DNA from: an uncultured Collinsella sp.
Lineage (GTDB): Bacteria > Actinomycetota > Coriobacteriia > Coriobacteriales > Coriobacteriaceae
Reading direction: 5' to 3'
Length of the DNA: 45,165 nt
Assembly: GCA_902494295.1 (NCBI GenBank)
Contig: CABUSL010000002.1
Location: 1-45,165, forward strand
Shown one piece after another: positions 14,531-23,905 of the stretch. Position 1 is the first letter of the stretch; each line of letters opens with the position of its first letter. A model generated the notes under the pieces. The model had not been told where the DNA came from. It did not search any database and was given only the letters and a program-made list of their open reading frames with translations. Position numbers and translations under genes: made by a program.

Positions 14531-17308
14531 CTACCCGCGGTTGCGGACGCGGCTGTAGGGCGTATCCACCATGGGCAGATTTGGACGCAGCTTGCCGTCA
14601 AACGCGCGGTAGGCGTTCTGTACGGCGGGCGCCGTGGGGATCGTTGCGATCTCGCCGATGCCCTTGCCGCCATATGCCACAGGCAGTAGCTCGTCCTTCT
14701 CCACGTAAATGGCGTGGATATCCGGAATCTCGGGCGCACGGAACAGTCCGAGCGTACCGTACCTTGCCTGGGGTACACAGTCCTTGAGCGGCCAGTCCTC
14801 GGTAAGCGCATAGCCCATACCCATGAGTACGCCACCTTCGATCTGACCCTGGATGGAGATGGGGTTGACCACCTTGCCGGAATCGTGCGCGGCATAGACC
14901 TCACTCACGCGGCCGTCGTCGTCCAAAATAACCACATGCGTGGCAAAGCCGTAGCAGATGTGGCTCTTGGGGTTGGGAACATCCGCACCCAGCTTGTCGG
15001 TCGGCTCCAGGTACACGTAGCCAAACTCGCATCCCTCGAGCGCCTTGATGGTGGCCGCAGGGTCCTGAGGATGCATACCCTGGCCGGCGACGAGCTCCTG
15101 CGTGTGCAGCTGATAGGCGCGACCGTCGTCGTACTCGATCTTGACGCCGTCGCCATGCGCATTCACGGGAGCGGCGGGCGCAGACTTGCCGGCCTCGATG
15201 TCAAGCATGGCATCGCGCAGCAGGAAGGCGGCACCGCGCACGGCCTCGCCGGTCACGACCGTCTGACGCGAGCCAGACGTGGTGCCGGAGTCGGGAGCGT
15301 TCTCGGTGGAGCACTCGCCGTTGGCAATGTAGCGAAGCGGCAGACCGCATGCCTCGGCAACGTCCTGCAAAAAGACGGTGTTGCAGCCCTGGCCGATGTC
15401 GGATGTGGCGGCATAGACCACGGCCACGCCGTCCTCGATGCGAATCTTGCAGCGGCCGGCATCGGGCAGGCCCACGCCCACACCGGCATTCTTCATGGCG
15501 CAGGCGATACCGGCGTGTCCGGGATGCGCGTAGTAGGCATCCTTGACCTCGAGCAGTGTCTCCTTCAGCGCCGTGGAGCAGTCGGCAATCTGGCCGTTGG
15601 GCAAAACCTCGCCCGGCTCGATAGCGTTTCGGTAGCGAATCTCCCACGGATCCAGGCCGACCTTTTCTGCCAGCAGGTCGATCAGGCTCTCGAGCGCAAA
15701 CTCGGACTGGCAAACGCCAAAGCCGCGGTACGCGCCGGCGGGCGGGTTGTTGGTGTAGTAGCCAAAGCCGCGAATGTCAGTGTTCTGGTACTTGTAGGGG
15801 CCGACGGCATGCGTGCAGGCACGCTCGAGCACCGGGCCGCACAGCGACGCGTAGGCGCCGGTGTCAAAGTTGATCTCGCAGTCCAGACCGGTAAAGTTGC
15901 CCTCGGCGTCGCAGCCCAACGTAAAGGTGCCGTCCATGGCGTGGCGCTTGGGATGGAACGCGAGCGACTCGGCGCGCGTGAGTTTGCACTTCACGGGACG
16001 CTGGAACTTATATGCGGCGAGCGCGGCCAGGTGCTGGATGGACACGTCCTCCTTGCCGCCAAAGCCGCCACCCACGAGCATGGTCTCGACGACCACGCGC
16101 TCGGGCTCGTTGTCCCAGCCAAACATGTGGGCACACTCTTTGCGCGTGTCGTAGGCACCCTGGTCGGTCGACTGCACCTTGACGCCGTTCTTGTACGGGA
16201 AGGCGACGGCGCACTCGGGCTCCAAGAAGGCATGCTCGGTAAAGGGCGTGGTAAAGCGCTGCGTCACGGTAAACGCGCTCTCCGCCAGCGCCTTGGCGGC
16301 GTCGCCGCGCGTCACGTGACGGCTCTGGCACACGTTGTCCTTGAGCTCCACCGTGTTGCCGAAGGCAAAGAAGCTGTCGTGAAGGCGCGGGGCGTCGGCG
16401 GCCCTGGCCTCGACAATGTTGCGCACGGGCTCCAGCGGCTCGTAGTCAATCTTTACGAGCTTCTTGGCCTTCTCGAGCGTCGCCTCGTCCTCGGCAACCA
16501 CCAGCACGATGGCATCGCCCACGCAGCGGGTGATATCACCCTGGGCGATCATGACGTCCCAGTCCTGGATAAGGTGGCCGACCTGGTTGACCGGCACGTC
16601 CTCGGCGCGCAGGATGCCCACCACGCCGGGCAGGGCCTCGGCCTTGGAGGTATCGATGGAGAGCACACGGGCGCGCGGATACTTGGAGCGCACGGCGCTG
16701 GCATAGGTCAGGCCTGGCTGATCGAGCTCGTCGATGTCGTCGGGATACTTGCCCTCGCCGAGCACCTTCTTGCGCACGTCGATACGGAAGGCGCGCTTGC
16801 CCACGCCGTAGTCATCGCCGCGCTCCAGGTCCTCATCGATCTGCTTTTCGCCGCGGAGCACCGCAGCGGCCAGCGAGATGCCCTCGATAATCTTTTTGTA
16901 GCCGGTGCAGCGGCAGACGTTACCGCGAATGGCGTACTTAATCTGCTCCTCGGTGGGCTCGGGGTCCTCGGCGATGAGCGCCGCACCCGCCATGACCATG
17001 CCGGGGATGCAAAAACCGCACTGCACGGCGCCCACGGCGCCAAAGGCGTACACAAAGGCTTCGCGCACGTCTTGGGGCAGGCCCTCAACAGTCACGATGT
17101 TACGGCCGGCGGCAAGAGCGGTGGTCAGTACGCACGCCTTGACGGCCGCACCGTCCACATGGATGGTGCAGGTACCGCAAGCACCTTCGGAGCAGCCGTC
17201 CTTGGCGGAATGGATATGCAGGTCGTCGCGCAGGTAGCGCAGCAGCGGTTTGTTTTGGGTCGTCGTGCGCTCGACGCCGTTAACGGTAAAAGTGAATTCC
17301 TGTGCCAT
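14531..17308 (-). CDS. xdhD: Selenium-dependent xanthine dehydrogenase, fused 2Fe-2S and molybdenum domains (XdhD type)
   Basis: A 925-residue molybdenum hydroxylase. The N-terminal 2Fe-2S ferredoxin part (residues 1-160) has C39, C44, C47, C59 and the second cluster C97, C100, C132, C134. The molybdopterin part has GGGFGGKEDVS, PPAGAYRGFG, DIGQGCNTVF and the catalytic glutamate in GKGIGE near residue 886. It hydroxylates purines such as hypoxanthine or xanthine, or runs in reverse on urate. Length and fusion match E. coli XdhD (956). No FAD subunit gene (ygfM-like) lies nearby, so electrons probably pass to the ferredoxin and YgfK. The ATG at 17308 has an AAGGGA-type Shine-Dalgarno. Confidence 0.9.
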   Translation of the reverse strand: MAQEFTFTVNGVERTTTQNKPLLRYLRDDLHIHSAKDGCSEGACGTCTIHVDGAAVKACVLTTALAAGRNIVTVEGLPQDVREAFVYAFGAVGAVQCGFCIPGMVMAGAALIAEDPEPTEEQIKYAIRGNVCRCTGYKKIIEGISLAAAVLRGEKQIDEDLERGDDYGVGKRAFRIDVRKKVLGEGKYPDDIDELDQPGLTYASAVRSKYPRARVLSIDTSKAEALPGVVGILRAEDVPVNQVGHLIQDWDVMIAQGDITRCVGDAIVLVVAEDEATLEKAKKLVKIDYEPLEPVRNIVEARAADAPRLHDSFFAFGNTVELKDNVCQSRHVTRGDAAKALAESAFTVTQRFTTPFTEHAFLEPECAVAFPYKNGVKVQSTDQGAYDTRKECAHMFGWDNEPERVVVETMLVGGGFGGKEDVSIQHLAALAAYKFQRPVKCKLTRAESLAFHPKRHAMDGTFTLGCDAEGNFTGLDCEINFDTGAYASLCGPVLERACTHAVGPYKYQNTDIRGFGYYTNNPPAGAYRGFGVCQSEFALESLIDLLAEKVGLDPWEIRYRNAIEPGEVLPNGQIADCSTALKETLLEVKDAYYAHPGHAGIACAMKNAGVGVGLPDAGRCKIRIEDGVAVVYAATSDIGQGCNTVFLQDVAEACGLPLRYIANGECSTENAPDSGTTSGSRQTVVTGEAVRGAAFLLRDAMLDIEAGKSAPAAPVNAHGDGVKIEYDDGRAYQLHTQELVAGQGMHPQDPAATIKALEGCEFGYVYLEPTDKLGADVPNPKSHICYGFATHVVILDDDGRVSEVYAAHDSGKVVNPISIQGQIEGGVLMGMGYALTEDWPLKDCVPQARYGTLGLFRAPEIPDIHAIYVEKDELLPVAYGGKGIGEIATIPTAPAVQNAYRAFDGKLRPNLPMVDTPYSRVRNRG

Positions 17309-17320
17309 GGTGATTCCCTT

Positions 17321-17800
17321 CTACACGCCGGCGGCGATGCCGGTGCGGTCGTGGATGGCGCCATGCGGGCAGACGACGGCGCACATGCCGCACGACAGGC
17401 AGTCCGCACCGTCGATGTGGGCACAGTTGTCCTCGATGCGGATAGCGCCGGCAGGGCACTTTTTGGCGCACATGCCGCAACCGATGCAGCTCGTGTCGCA
17501 GACCTTGCGCGCAATGGCGCCCTTATCGGTGTTGTTGCAGCGCACCAGGATGTTCTGGTAGCCGGGGACGAAGGCAATCACGCGCTGCGGGCACGCCATG
17601 CCGCACAGGCCACAGCCCGTGCACTTGGAGCGATCCACGCGGGCGATGCCATCGACCAGCGCAATGGCGCCGTGAGGGCAGGCCGTGACGCAGGCGCCAC
17701 AGCCAATGCAGCCTTCGCTGCAGCGGGCGTCGCCGCCTGCGGAAGCGCAACCACTTCCACAGGCAACGTAGGCCACGTTATGTTGAATGGATTTGGCCAT
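17321..17800 (-). CDS. Polyferredoxin with four 4Fe-4S motifs
   Basis: A 159-residue iron-sulfur protein. Four CxxCxxC...CP motifs follow in order: CIGCGACVTACP, CTGCGLCGMACP, CIGCGMCAKKCP and CLSCGMCAVVCP. Additional cysteines near the N terminus (CGSGCAS) may bind metal or be structural. It resembles the 4Fe-4S domains of RnfB-like electron carriers. The gene lies between ygfK (stop and start 12 bases apart) and the xanthine dehydrogenase gene, so it probably shuttles electrons between YgfK and the molybdenum enzyme, taking the place of the missing FAD subunit. That role is inferred from position. Confidence 0.82.
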   Translation of the reverse strand: MAKSIQHNVAYVACGSGCASAGGDARCSEGCIGCGACVTACPHGAIALVDGIARVDRSKCTGCGLCGMACPQRVIAFVPGYQNILVRCNNTDKGAIARKVCDTSCIGCGMCAKKCPAGAIRIEDNCAHIDGADCLSCGMCAVVCPHGAIHDRTGIAAGV

Positions 17801-17811
17801 AAGAGACTCGC

Positions 17812-20811
17812 CTATTTCTTAAGGAGGTACGGATAGTTGTCGCGCACAGCCCTGATGGTCAGGCGGACGGCCTCGGGAAGGCCGGTGTTGACGGCATCGA
17901 CCGAGACGGTGCGGACCGTGCCGGCGACGCGGACCTTAAAGTGGCCCTCGTCCACGGCCAGGAAGCCCTCGTTCTCGGAGTTCTCCATGTCCTGCTCGCT
18001 CCAGAACAGGGTGAGCTTGTCCTTGTAGGGACGACCCTCCTGGTAGGGGCAGAACACGGCGCAGTTGCCGCACTCGTTGCACATGCCGTCGACGTGAACG
18101 ACCTGATGCTTGGCGAGACCCGGCACCTTAATTGCCACGTTGGCGCGGTTGGGGCACACGTCGCAGCAGACCTCGCACACCGAGCCGCAGCCCAGGCAGC
18201 GGGTCTTGGTGCAGTTGCGCTTGTCGCGGCACAGCGACCCCTTGCGCTCGTAGCAGGTGTCCTCGCGGCCGGCCTGCTCGTTGCAGTCGGCGTACTTGTT
18301 AAAGTCCACGCCGGCGATGGCACGGGCAACCTCGGCGGCATCGGCGATGGCCTCGACCACGGTGGCAGGACCGCGACGGCAGTCGCCCGCAGCCCAGACG
18401 CCCTCGACGCCGGTGGAGGTGGCGGCAAGGCGGCCGCGACGGTCGTGCTCGACGCCCGCGGCGTCGTACAGGCTGGCATCGATGCCCTCGCCCACGGCGC
18501 AGATCACCGTGGTGGCGGGAAGCTCGACAGTCTCGCCCGTGGCGACGGGGCTGCGGCGGCCGCTTGCATCCGGCTCGCCAAGTTCCATAACGTCGCAGGT
18601 CAGCACGGCGCCGTTGAGTGCCTTGGGAGCCAGCAGCTCGCAGAACTCAACGCCGTCGGCAAGAGCAAGATCGAGCTCTTCCTCGTCGGCGGGCATCTGT
18701 TTCTTGGTGCGGCGATACACCAGGCGCACGTTCTTCACGCCGGCCAGGCGCTTGGCCACGCGGGCCGCGTCCATGGCGGTGTTGCCGGCGCCAATGACCA
18801 CGACGTCCTCGCCCAGCTCGAGTTTCTCGCCCTTCTTGGCGGCCTCGAGGAACTCCAGCACATCGAGCTCGGCACCCTCGCCCAAGCCCGCAGAGCCGGG
18901 CATCCAGGCACCGGTGGCCACGACCACGTCAGTAAAGCCTTGAGCCTTGAGTTCGTCGATGGAATCAACGCGAGCGTTGAGCTGCACCTTGGCGCCAAAG
19001 GCCAGGCAGAGCTCAGCATCGTGGGAGATATCGTCGCTCGCGATACGGAACTCGGGGATCACGTGACGGACCACGCCGCCGAGAGAGTCGCGGGCCTCGA
19101 AGATGGTGACGGGCACGCCGGCACGCGTCAGGAAGAACGCCGTCGCCAGGCCGGCCGGGCCGCCGCCGATAACGGCAACGTTGCGCTCGCCGTCGTTTGC
19201 GATGGCCTGGGCGCGCAGCTTGGGCAGCACGGCGGTCATGGCCTCGCGGGCGGCCTTGAGCTTGCTGGCGCGAATCTGGGCGCCCTCGGGCTCGTAAAAT
19301 GCACGCTCGCAGGCACGGCCGCAGGGATGCGGGCAGATGGTGCCGGTAATGAACGGCAGGGCATTGCGCTCGATGATGATGTTGAGCGCGTCCTCGTAGC
19401 GGCCCTCGTCAATAGCCGCCAGGTAGGCGGGAATGTCCTGCTGAATGGGGCAGCTCGTACGGCACGGCGTGGTAAAGCAGTCGGAAAGCGGGCTCTTGCC
19501 GGCGACCTTGCGGTCGGGCAGCGGGCGCAGCGGCTTCTTGTAGAGCGGGTTGGTGAGCGAATCGGTCTGAATCGCAGTCACGGCCTCGAGAGAGACGCCC
19601 GCGAACGGCTTGCCGTCCAGATCGGTAAACTCACCAGCCATCTGGCTAAAGCGCTCGTAGCCACCGGGCTTGAGCACGTCAGTCGCCAGGGTAACGGGCC
19701 AAATGCCGGCATCGTACAGGGCGCGGATGTTGTAGACCGTGGCACCGCCAGAGTAGCTAATGCGCAGCTTGCCATCGAACTGCTCGGTAATGCGACGGGC
19801 AGCCTCAATGGTCAGCGAGAACAGCGAACGGCCGGACATGTACATCTCGGTGGAGGGCAGCTCGTTCCTCGTCACGTCGACGGGGAACGTGTTGGTCAGC
19901 TTGACACCAAACTCAAGACCGCGCTCGGCGCACAGAGCAATCAGGCGCTCGAACATGGGCACAGCGTCGACCCACTGCAGGTCCTCGCGGAAGTGCGTGT
20001 CATCGAAGACGATGTAGTCAAAGCCCAGCTCGTTGAGGCGCTGACGTGCAAACTCATAGCCCAGCAGCGTGGGGTTGCACTTGATGTAGGTGCTGAGGCC
20101 CTTCTCGGTGATCAGATAGGTCGCGATGCGCTCGATCTCCGCCGGCGGGCAGCCATGCAGCGTAGACTCGGTAATGGAGTTGGAGACGCGCGCCGGGATG
20201 GACTCGACAAACGCAGCATCGACATGCTCAAACTTGTCCAGGTTGGCGAGCGCCCACGTGCGGCACTCGTTCCAGACGTCGGAGCCGCTGGCGTCCTTCA
20301 TGCCCTCGATGTAGGCATCGACCTTGGGGCTCTTGATGCCCTCCAGGTCATAGCCCACGGACATGTTGAAGACAAAGCCGTCCGGGCTGCCCAGGCCGTA
20401 CTCGCGAGCGATCAGGTGGCAGGCAAACCATGCCTTCACGTACTCGGCAAAGGCCTGCGGAACCTCGAGCTCGGTCGACCACTCGCAGTTGTAGCACTCG
20501 TCCTGCGCCACAATGCAGGGCTTGTTCACACACTTGGAGAGCTCCTCGCCGTCCATAACCTGAACGGTCTTGAGCTCAAAGAAGCGGGAACCAGCCACAT
20601 AAGAGGCCACGATGTTCTGGGCAAGCTGCGTATTGGGGCCGGCAGCCGGGCCAAACGGAGTCTCGATGCGCTCGTCAAAAATGGGAAGCGCACCCTCCTG
20701 GTTGGTCGTGACCATCTTGCGCACGCCAAAGACGGCGCCCTGAGTCTTGTGCTCCTCGATAATCCAGTTCATCAGCTGCGAAAACGGGATCGGCCTCATG
20801 ATGTCGCTCAT
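17812..20811 (-). CDS. ygfK: YgfK, putative Fe-S/flavin oxidoreductase of the selenium purine cluster
   Basis: A 999-residue protein (E. coli YgfK about 1030). The N-terminal half begins MSDIMRPIPFSQLMNWI and is dihydropyrimidine dehydrogenase/PreA-like. The central half is GltD-like: cysteines in CFTTPCRTSCPIQQDIP, an FAD-binding VIGGGPAGLATAFFL and a second VIGAGNTAMDAARV. The C-terminal part has ferredoxin cysteines (CLGCGSVCEVCCDVCPN, CNECGNCAVFCP). It was annotated as a selenate reductase subunit, but newer work ties it to anaerobic purine reduction. Start 20811 has a GGAG Shine-Dalgarno; a longer start at 20934 only adds Arg-rich, non-homologous residues derived from an intergenic hairpin. 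Confidence 0.9.
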   Translation of the reverse strand: MSDIMRPIPFSQLMNWIIEEHKTQGAVFGVRKMVTTNQEGALPIFDERIETPFGPAAGPNTQLAQNIVASYVAGSRFFELKTVQVMDGEELSKCVNKPCIVAQDECYNCEWSTELEVPQAFAEYVKAWFACHLIAREYGLGSPDGFVFNMSVGYDLEGIKSPKVDAYIEGMKDASGSDVWNECRTWALANLDKFEHVDAAFVESIPARVSNSITESTLHGCPPAEIERIATYLITEKGLSTYIKCNPTLLGYEFARQRLNELGFDYIVFDDTHFREDLQWVDAVPMFERLIALCAERGLEFGVKLTNTFPVDVTRNELPSTEMYMSGRSLFSLTIEAARRITEQFDGKLRISYSGGATVYNIRALYDAGIWPVTLATDVLKPGGYERFSQMAGEFTDLDGKPFAGVSLEAVTAIQTDSLTNPLYKKPLRPLPDRKVAGKSPLSDCFTTPCRTSCPIQQDIPAYLAAIDEGRYEDALNIIIERNALPFITGTICPHPCGRACERAFYEPEGAQIRASKLKAAREAMTAVLPKLRAQAIANDGERNVAVIGGGPAGLATAFFLTRAGVPVTIFEARDSLGGVVRHVIPEFRIASDDISHDAELCLAFGAKVQLNARVDSIDELKAQGFTDVVVATGAWMPGSAGLGEGAELDVLEFLEAAKKGEKLELGEDVVVIGAGNTAMDAARVAKRLAGVKNVRLVYRRTKKQMPADEEELDLALADGVEFCELLAPKALNGAVLTCDVMELGEPDASGRRSPVATGETVELPATTVICAVGEGIDASLYDAAGVEHDRRGRLAATSTGVEGVWAAGDCRRGPATVVEAIADAAEVARAIAGVDFNKYADCNEQAGREDTCYERKGSLCRDKRNCTKTRCLGCGSVCEVCCDVCPNRANVAIKVPGLAKHQVVHVDGMCNECGNCAVFCPYQEGRPYKDKLTLFWSEQDMENSENEGFLAVDEGHFKVRVAGTVRTVSVDAVNTGLPEAVRLTIRAVRDNYPYLLKK

Positions 20812-20909
20812 AATGAGCTCCTCTCTGTAACGCCCGGCGAGACCGCGCGGCGGGCGCAAATACGGTGTAGCGCTAGCACAGCGCCGGCGACCCCGCGGAG
20901 GCCGCCTAT

Positions 20910-20945
20910 ACGCGCGTCGGATGCGGCGAAACATCCGACGCGCGT
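20910..20945. other. Perfect 14-bp hairpin between ssnA and ygfK
   Basis: The arm 20910-20923 pairs without mismatch with 20932-20945 around an 8-base loop (CGGCGAAA). It begins 14 bases after the ssnA stop. No T tract follows, so read-through is likely; it may protect the upstream mRNA or mark a processing site. A similar hairpin occurs between the permease and ssnA. Confidence 0.65.
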
Positions 20946-20959
20946 GAATCTACTTGTAA

Positions 20960-22315
20960 TTAGTAGGCGCGATCGTTGAGCGTGCTCCAGAGCTTCTTGG
21001 ACTCAGCCATGGTCCACGCGTTGATCTTGTCCTCATCAATCCCAACGAACTCGCGATCCTTGTACAGGACGCGGCCGTTGATGATGGTGGTGCGGCAGTT
21101 TTTGCCCATCATGCCAAAGAGCATGTGGCCGTCGATGTTCTCCTCGCTCAGCGGCGTAAAGGGCTTGTAGTCCATGACGATGACGTCGGCGGCAGCGCCG
21201 GCCTCGAGCACACCGAGCTTGCGATCGAAGTACTTGCTCGCCATCTTGGCGTTGTTCTCGAACAGCATGGTCATGGCCTCGCACCAGCCCACGTTGGGCA
21301 TGGCGGCGTTGTGGCGCTGAATGATCAGGAAGACCTTAAGGCTCTCGAGCATATCGTGGGTGTAGGCATCGGTACCCATGCACACAGGAATGCCGCGGCG
21401 GAAGAATTCGAGCACGGGGGCGCAGCCCACGGCGTTGCCCATATTGGATTCGGGGTTGTTGACGAGCCAGGTGCCGGACTCCTTGACGATATCCATCTCG
21501 GCAGGCGTCACGTGGATGCAGTGGCCCAGCATGGTGTCGGGACCCAGCAGGTTGTGCTGCAGCAGGCGCTCGACGGGGCTGATGCCACCGCGGTTGAGGC
21601 GGGAATCCCACACGTCGTTCATGCCCTCGCACACATGGATGTGGAAGCCGGTCAGGCCGTTGTTGGCCTCAGCCATCTTGTCCATGGTCTCGTCCGACAG
21701 CGTAAAGGTGGCGTGACCGCCAAACATGGCGGCGATCATGTGGTTATCGTTATCGTGACGCTCCTTGGCGGCCCACTGGGCAAACTCGGCGTTCTCGGCA
21801 ATGGCCTGGTCGCATTTTTCCTGACCGCGGCGGTCGGAGACCTCGTAGCACAGGCACGAACGCATGCCCAGCTCCTGAGCTGCGTCCTTAATGGTGAAGA
21901 GGCTTCCCGGGATCTCGCAGAAGCTCGCATGGTGATCGAAGATCGTGGTGACGCCATCGCGGATGGAGTCAAGAATCGTGGCATAGGCGCTGGCCTTGGT
22001 GCCGTCGAGCGTCAGGTTGTCATCGATCTTCCACCACTGCTGCTCAAGATTCTCCAGGAAGTTGGTGGGGTTGCAGCCCTTAATGGCAAGGCCGCGGGCC
22101 AGACCCGAGTAGATGTGGGTGTGGCAGTTGATAAGTCCGGGCATGATGAGGTTGCCCTGGGCGTCGACGTACTCGGCATCCGGGTACTTGGCCTTGAGCT
22201 CGCGCTCGGGGCCCACTTCGACGATCGTATCTCCGTCAATGGCGACCGCACCGTTTGGAATGAACGGGGTCTGAGCGTTGCGAGTAAAGACGGAACCGTT
22301 AGCGACCAGAAGCAT
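20960..22315 (-). CDS. ssnA: SsnA, metal-dependent aminohydrolase
   Basis: A 451-residue amidohydrolase of the cytosine deaminase/TrzA group. It has the metal pair H65 and H67 in NCHTHIYSGLARG, GFHIHVCEG, LGHCIHV and MGTDAYTHDM, and so a mononuclear metal site. SsnA is the predicted aminohydrolase of the E. coli ygfK-ssnA-xdhD set and is required for urate use in reported gut clusters. The start at 22315 is preferred to 22333 because GGAG lies just upstream and homology starts at MLLVANGSVF. It lies between the permease and ygfK. The precise substrate is unproven. Confidence 0.9.
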   Translation of the reverse strand: MLLVANGSVFTRNAQTPFIPNGAVAIDGDTIVEVGPERELKAKYPDAEYVDAQGNLIMPGLINCHTHIYSGLARGLAIKGCNPTNFLENLEQQWWKIDDNLTLDGTKASAYATILDSIRDGVTTIFDHHASFCEIPGSLFTIKDAAQELGMRSCLCYEVSDRRGQEKCDQAIAENAEFAQWAAKERHDNDNHMIAAMFGGHATFTLSDETMDKMAEANNGLTGFHIHVCEGMNDVWDSRLNRGGISPVERLLQHNLLGPDTMLGHCIHVTPAEMDIVKESGTWLVNNPESNMGNAVGCAPVLEFFRRGIPVCMGTDAYTHDMLESLKVFLIIQRHNAAMPNVGWCEAMTMLFENNAKMASKYFDRKLGVLEAGAAADVIVMDYKPFTPLSEENIDGHMLFGMMGKNCRTTIINGRVLYKDREFVGIDEDKINAWTMAESKKLWSTLNDRAY

Positions 22316-22462
22316 GGATGCTCCCTTCAACATCAGGGGCGGGGTTTGACACCTCTGACATGGCGGAGTGCGAAGCGCCGGCCTACACCGGAAACGGGCC
22401 CTCTCCCGTCAACGCTTCACCAAAGGGACAAACCCTTTGAAGTGCGGCTTGGCGCCGCATGA

Positions 22463-22494
22463 CGTCGGCGGACGAGGCGATGCGTCCGCCGACG
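22463..22494. other. Perfect 12-bp hairpin between the permease gene and ssnA
   Basis: CGTCGGCGGACG (22463-22474) pairs exactly with CGTCCGCCGACG (22483-22494) around an 8-base loop. It lies 16 bases past the permease stop. There is no T tract. Its design resembles 20910-20945, with a GC-rich stem, 8-base loop and the same position after a stop codon. Confidence 0.65.
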
Positions 22495-22510
22495 AATAGC
22501 ACCGAATTGG

Positions 22511-23905
22511 TTACTTCTTGCTCTCGGGCAAGACCAGATCCACGGCAGCGTCCTTGGCAGCATCGATATGCTGAGCCACGACCGGCGTCTGCGGAAGGAT
22601 CAGGTTAAGGACAATGGCCATGATGGCGGTGGGGGTTACGGCATTGGAGCCGATGACGGTGGACACCCAGGCGGGCATACCCTCGCCGGCAAGGCAACCG
22701 CTGGCCATCCAGATACCCAGGCCAAAGACGACGGAGGTGCCGACGATAGTGGTAGTGCGCTGCGTGAGGCCCTCGCGGGTGAACATGCGCACGCCGTTCA
22801 TGGTGATGGTGCCAAAGACGCCGACGGTCGCGCCGCCGATGACGGGCTGCGGGATAGCGGAAAGGACGGCAGAAAGCTGCGGGAACAGGCCGGCGATGGC
22901 AAAGACGGCCGCGATGATCACAAAGACCCACTTGTTGACGACCTTGTTGGAGCAGATGATGCCCACATTCTGGCCAAGGGCGCTGGTGGGAAGACCGCCC
23001 AGCAGGCCGCCGACCATAGAGGTGAGGCCCTGGGACACGATAGCGCCGGAGAGCTCACGCTCGGTGGGCATACGGTCGATGGAGCCCAGGCAGGCGGCGG
23101 AGACGTCACCGATAACCTGAATAGCAACCATGGGGAACACGACGGCGAGGGTAATGCAGACCTCGGGATCAAACTCGAGCGCGTAGGGCATGAGCTTGGG
23201 AAGGGCGAAGACCTGAGCGGTGGCGACGCTGGAGAAGTCGATCATGCCAAAGGGGATGGAGACGATCATGCCAACGATCATGCCAAAGAACACGGAGCCC
23301 AGCTTGAGCGTGCCCTTGCCAAAGTTGGCGAGCGCAAAGACCACGGCGAAGGTGATAAGAGCGACGCACCAGGCCTGCGGGGTGCCCCACAGCGGCGTAC
23401 CCATACCGCCGGCCATATACTTGACGGCCGTGGGATAGAGAGAGACGCCAATGGAGAAGATGACCGTACCGGTCACGACGGGTGGGAACAGCCACTTGAT
23501 CTTGCTGTAGGCCAGACCAAAGAGGACCGCGACGGCGCCGCCGACGATCTCGCCACCCAGCAGCGCACCAAAGCTAAAGCCCGAGGCACCCATGGCCTGC
23601 AGGGCCGGCAGGAACGCGAACGAAACGCCCATGACGATGGGCAGGCCGCCGCCGATGCGACGGAAGGGAGCGAAGGCCTGAAGGGCCGTATCGATCGCCG
23701 AAAGAATGAGCGCGACCTGGATGATGTCGGTGCTCTGCTGGCTATTAAAGCCGTAGACGCCGGCCATGATGACCGCCGGGGTAATGATGCCGGCAAACGA
23801 TGCCAGTACGTGCTGAAGGGCACACGGGATCATTTCCTTAACGGGAGGCATGCCTTCGCGAGTGAACAGCGCTTCAGTGCCGTTCGTAACCGTCTCCTGG
23901 GTCAT
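22511..23905 (-). CDS. NCS2-family purine permease (xanthine/urate type)
   Basis: A 464-residue nucleobase permease with about 12-14 hydrophobic segments and the family start motif QHVLASFAG. The NCS2 signature region reads QVIGDVSAACLGSID, then GGLLGGLPTSALGQNVG. In characterised members the first position of this region is usually a substrate-binding glutamate (ExxGD or ESTG); here it is glutamine. The gene is first in the permease-ssnA-ygfK run and faces the second YheO-type regulator. Xanthine or urate import is the likely role given the neighbours; uracil is less likely. The Shine-Dalgarno is weak. Confidence 0.82.
   Translation of the reverse strand: MTQETVTNGTEALFTREGMPPVKEMIPCALQHVLASFAGIITPAVIMAGVYGFNSQQSTDIIQVALILSAIDTALQAFAPFRRIGGGLPIVMGVSFAFLPALQAMGASGFSFGALLGGEIVGGAVAVLFGLAYSKIKWLFPPVVTGTVIFSIGVSLYPTAVKYMAGGMGTPLWGTPQAWCVALITFAVVFALANFGKGTLKLGSVFFGMIVGMIVSIPFGMIDFSSVATAQVFALPKLMPYALEFDPEVCITLAVVFPMVAIQVIGDVSAACLGSIDRMPTERELSGAIVSQGLTSMVGGLLGGLPTSALGQNVGIICSNKVVNKWVFVIIAAVFAIAGLFPQLSAVLSAIPQPVIGGATVGVFGTITMNGVRMFTREGLTQRTTTIVGTSVVFGLGIWMASGCLAGEGMPAWVSTVIGSNAVTPTAIMAIVLNLILPQTPVVAQHIDAAKDAAVDLVLPESKK

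Noticed and set aside
14531..17308. Selenocysteine codon in the xanthine dehydrogenase
   Set aside because: The reading frame is open without in-frame TGA; selenium in this family is a labile cofactor, not selenocysteine.
14714..17836. Very long plus-strand open frame opposite xdhD and the ferredoxin
   Set aside because: It is the antisense shadow of a high-GC gene; the translation has no domain, is Val/Gly/Ala/His-rich, and the minus strand carries all motifs.
17941..20979. Plus-strand open frame of about 1000 codons opposite ygfK
   Set aside because: Same kind of shadow; no recognisable motifs and no Shine-Dalgarno.
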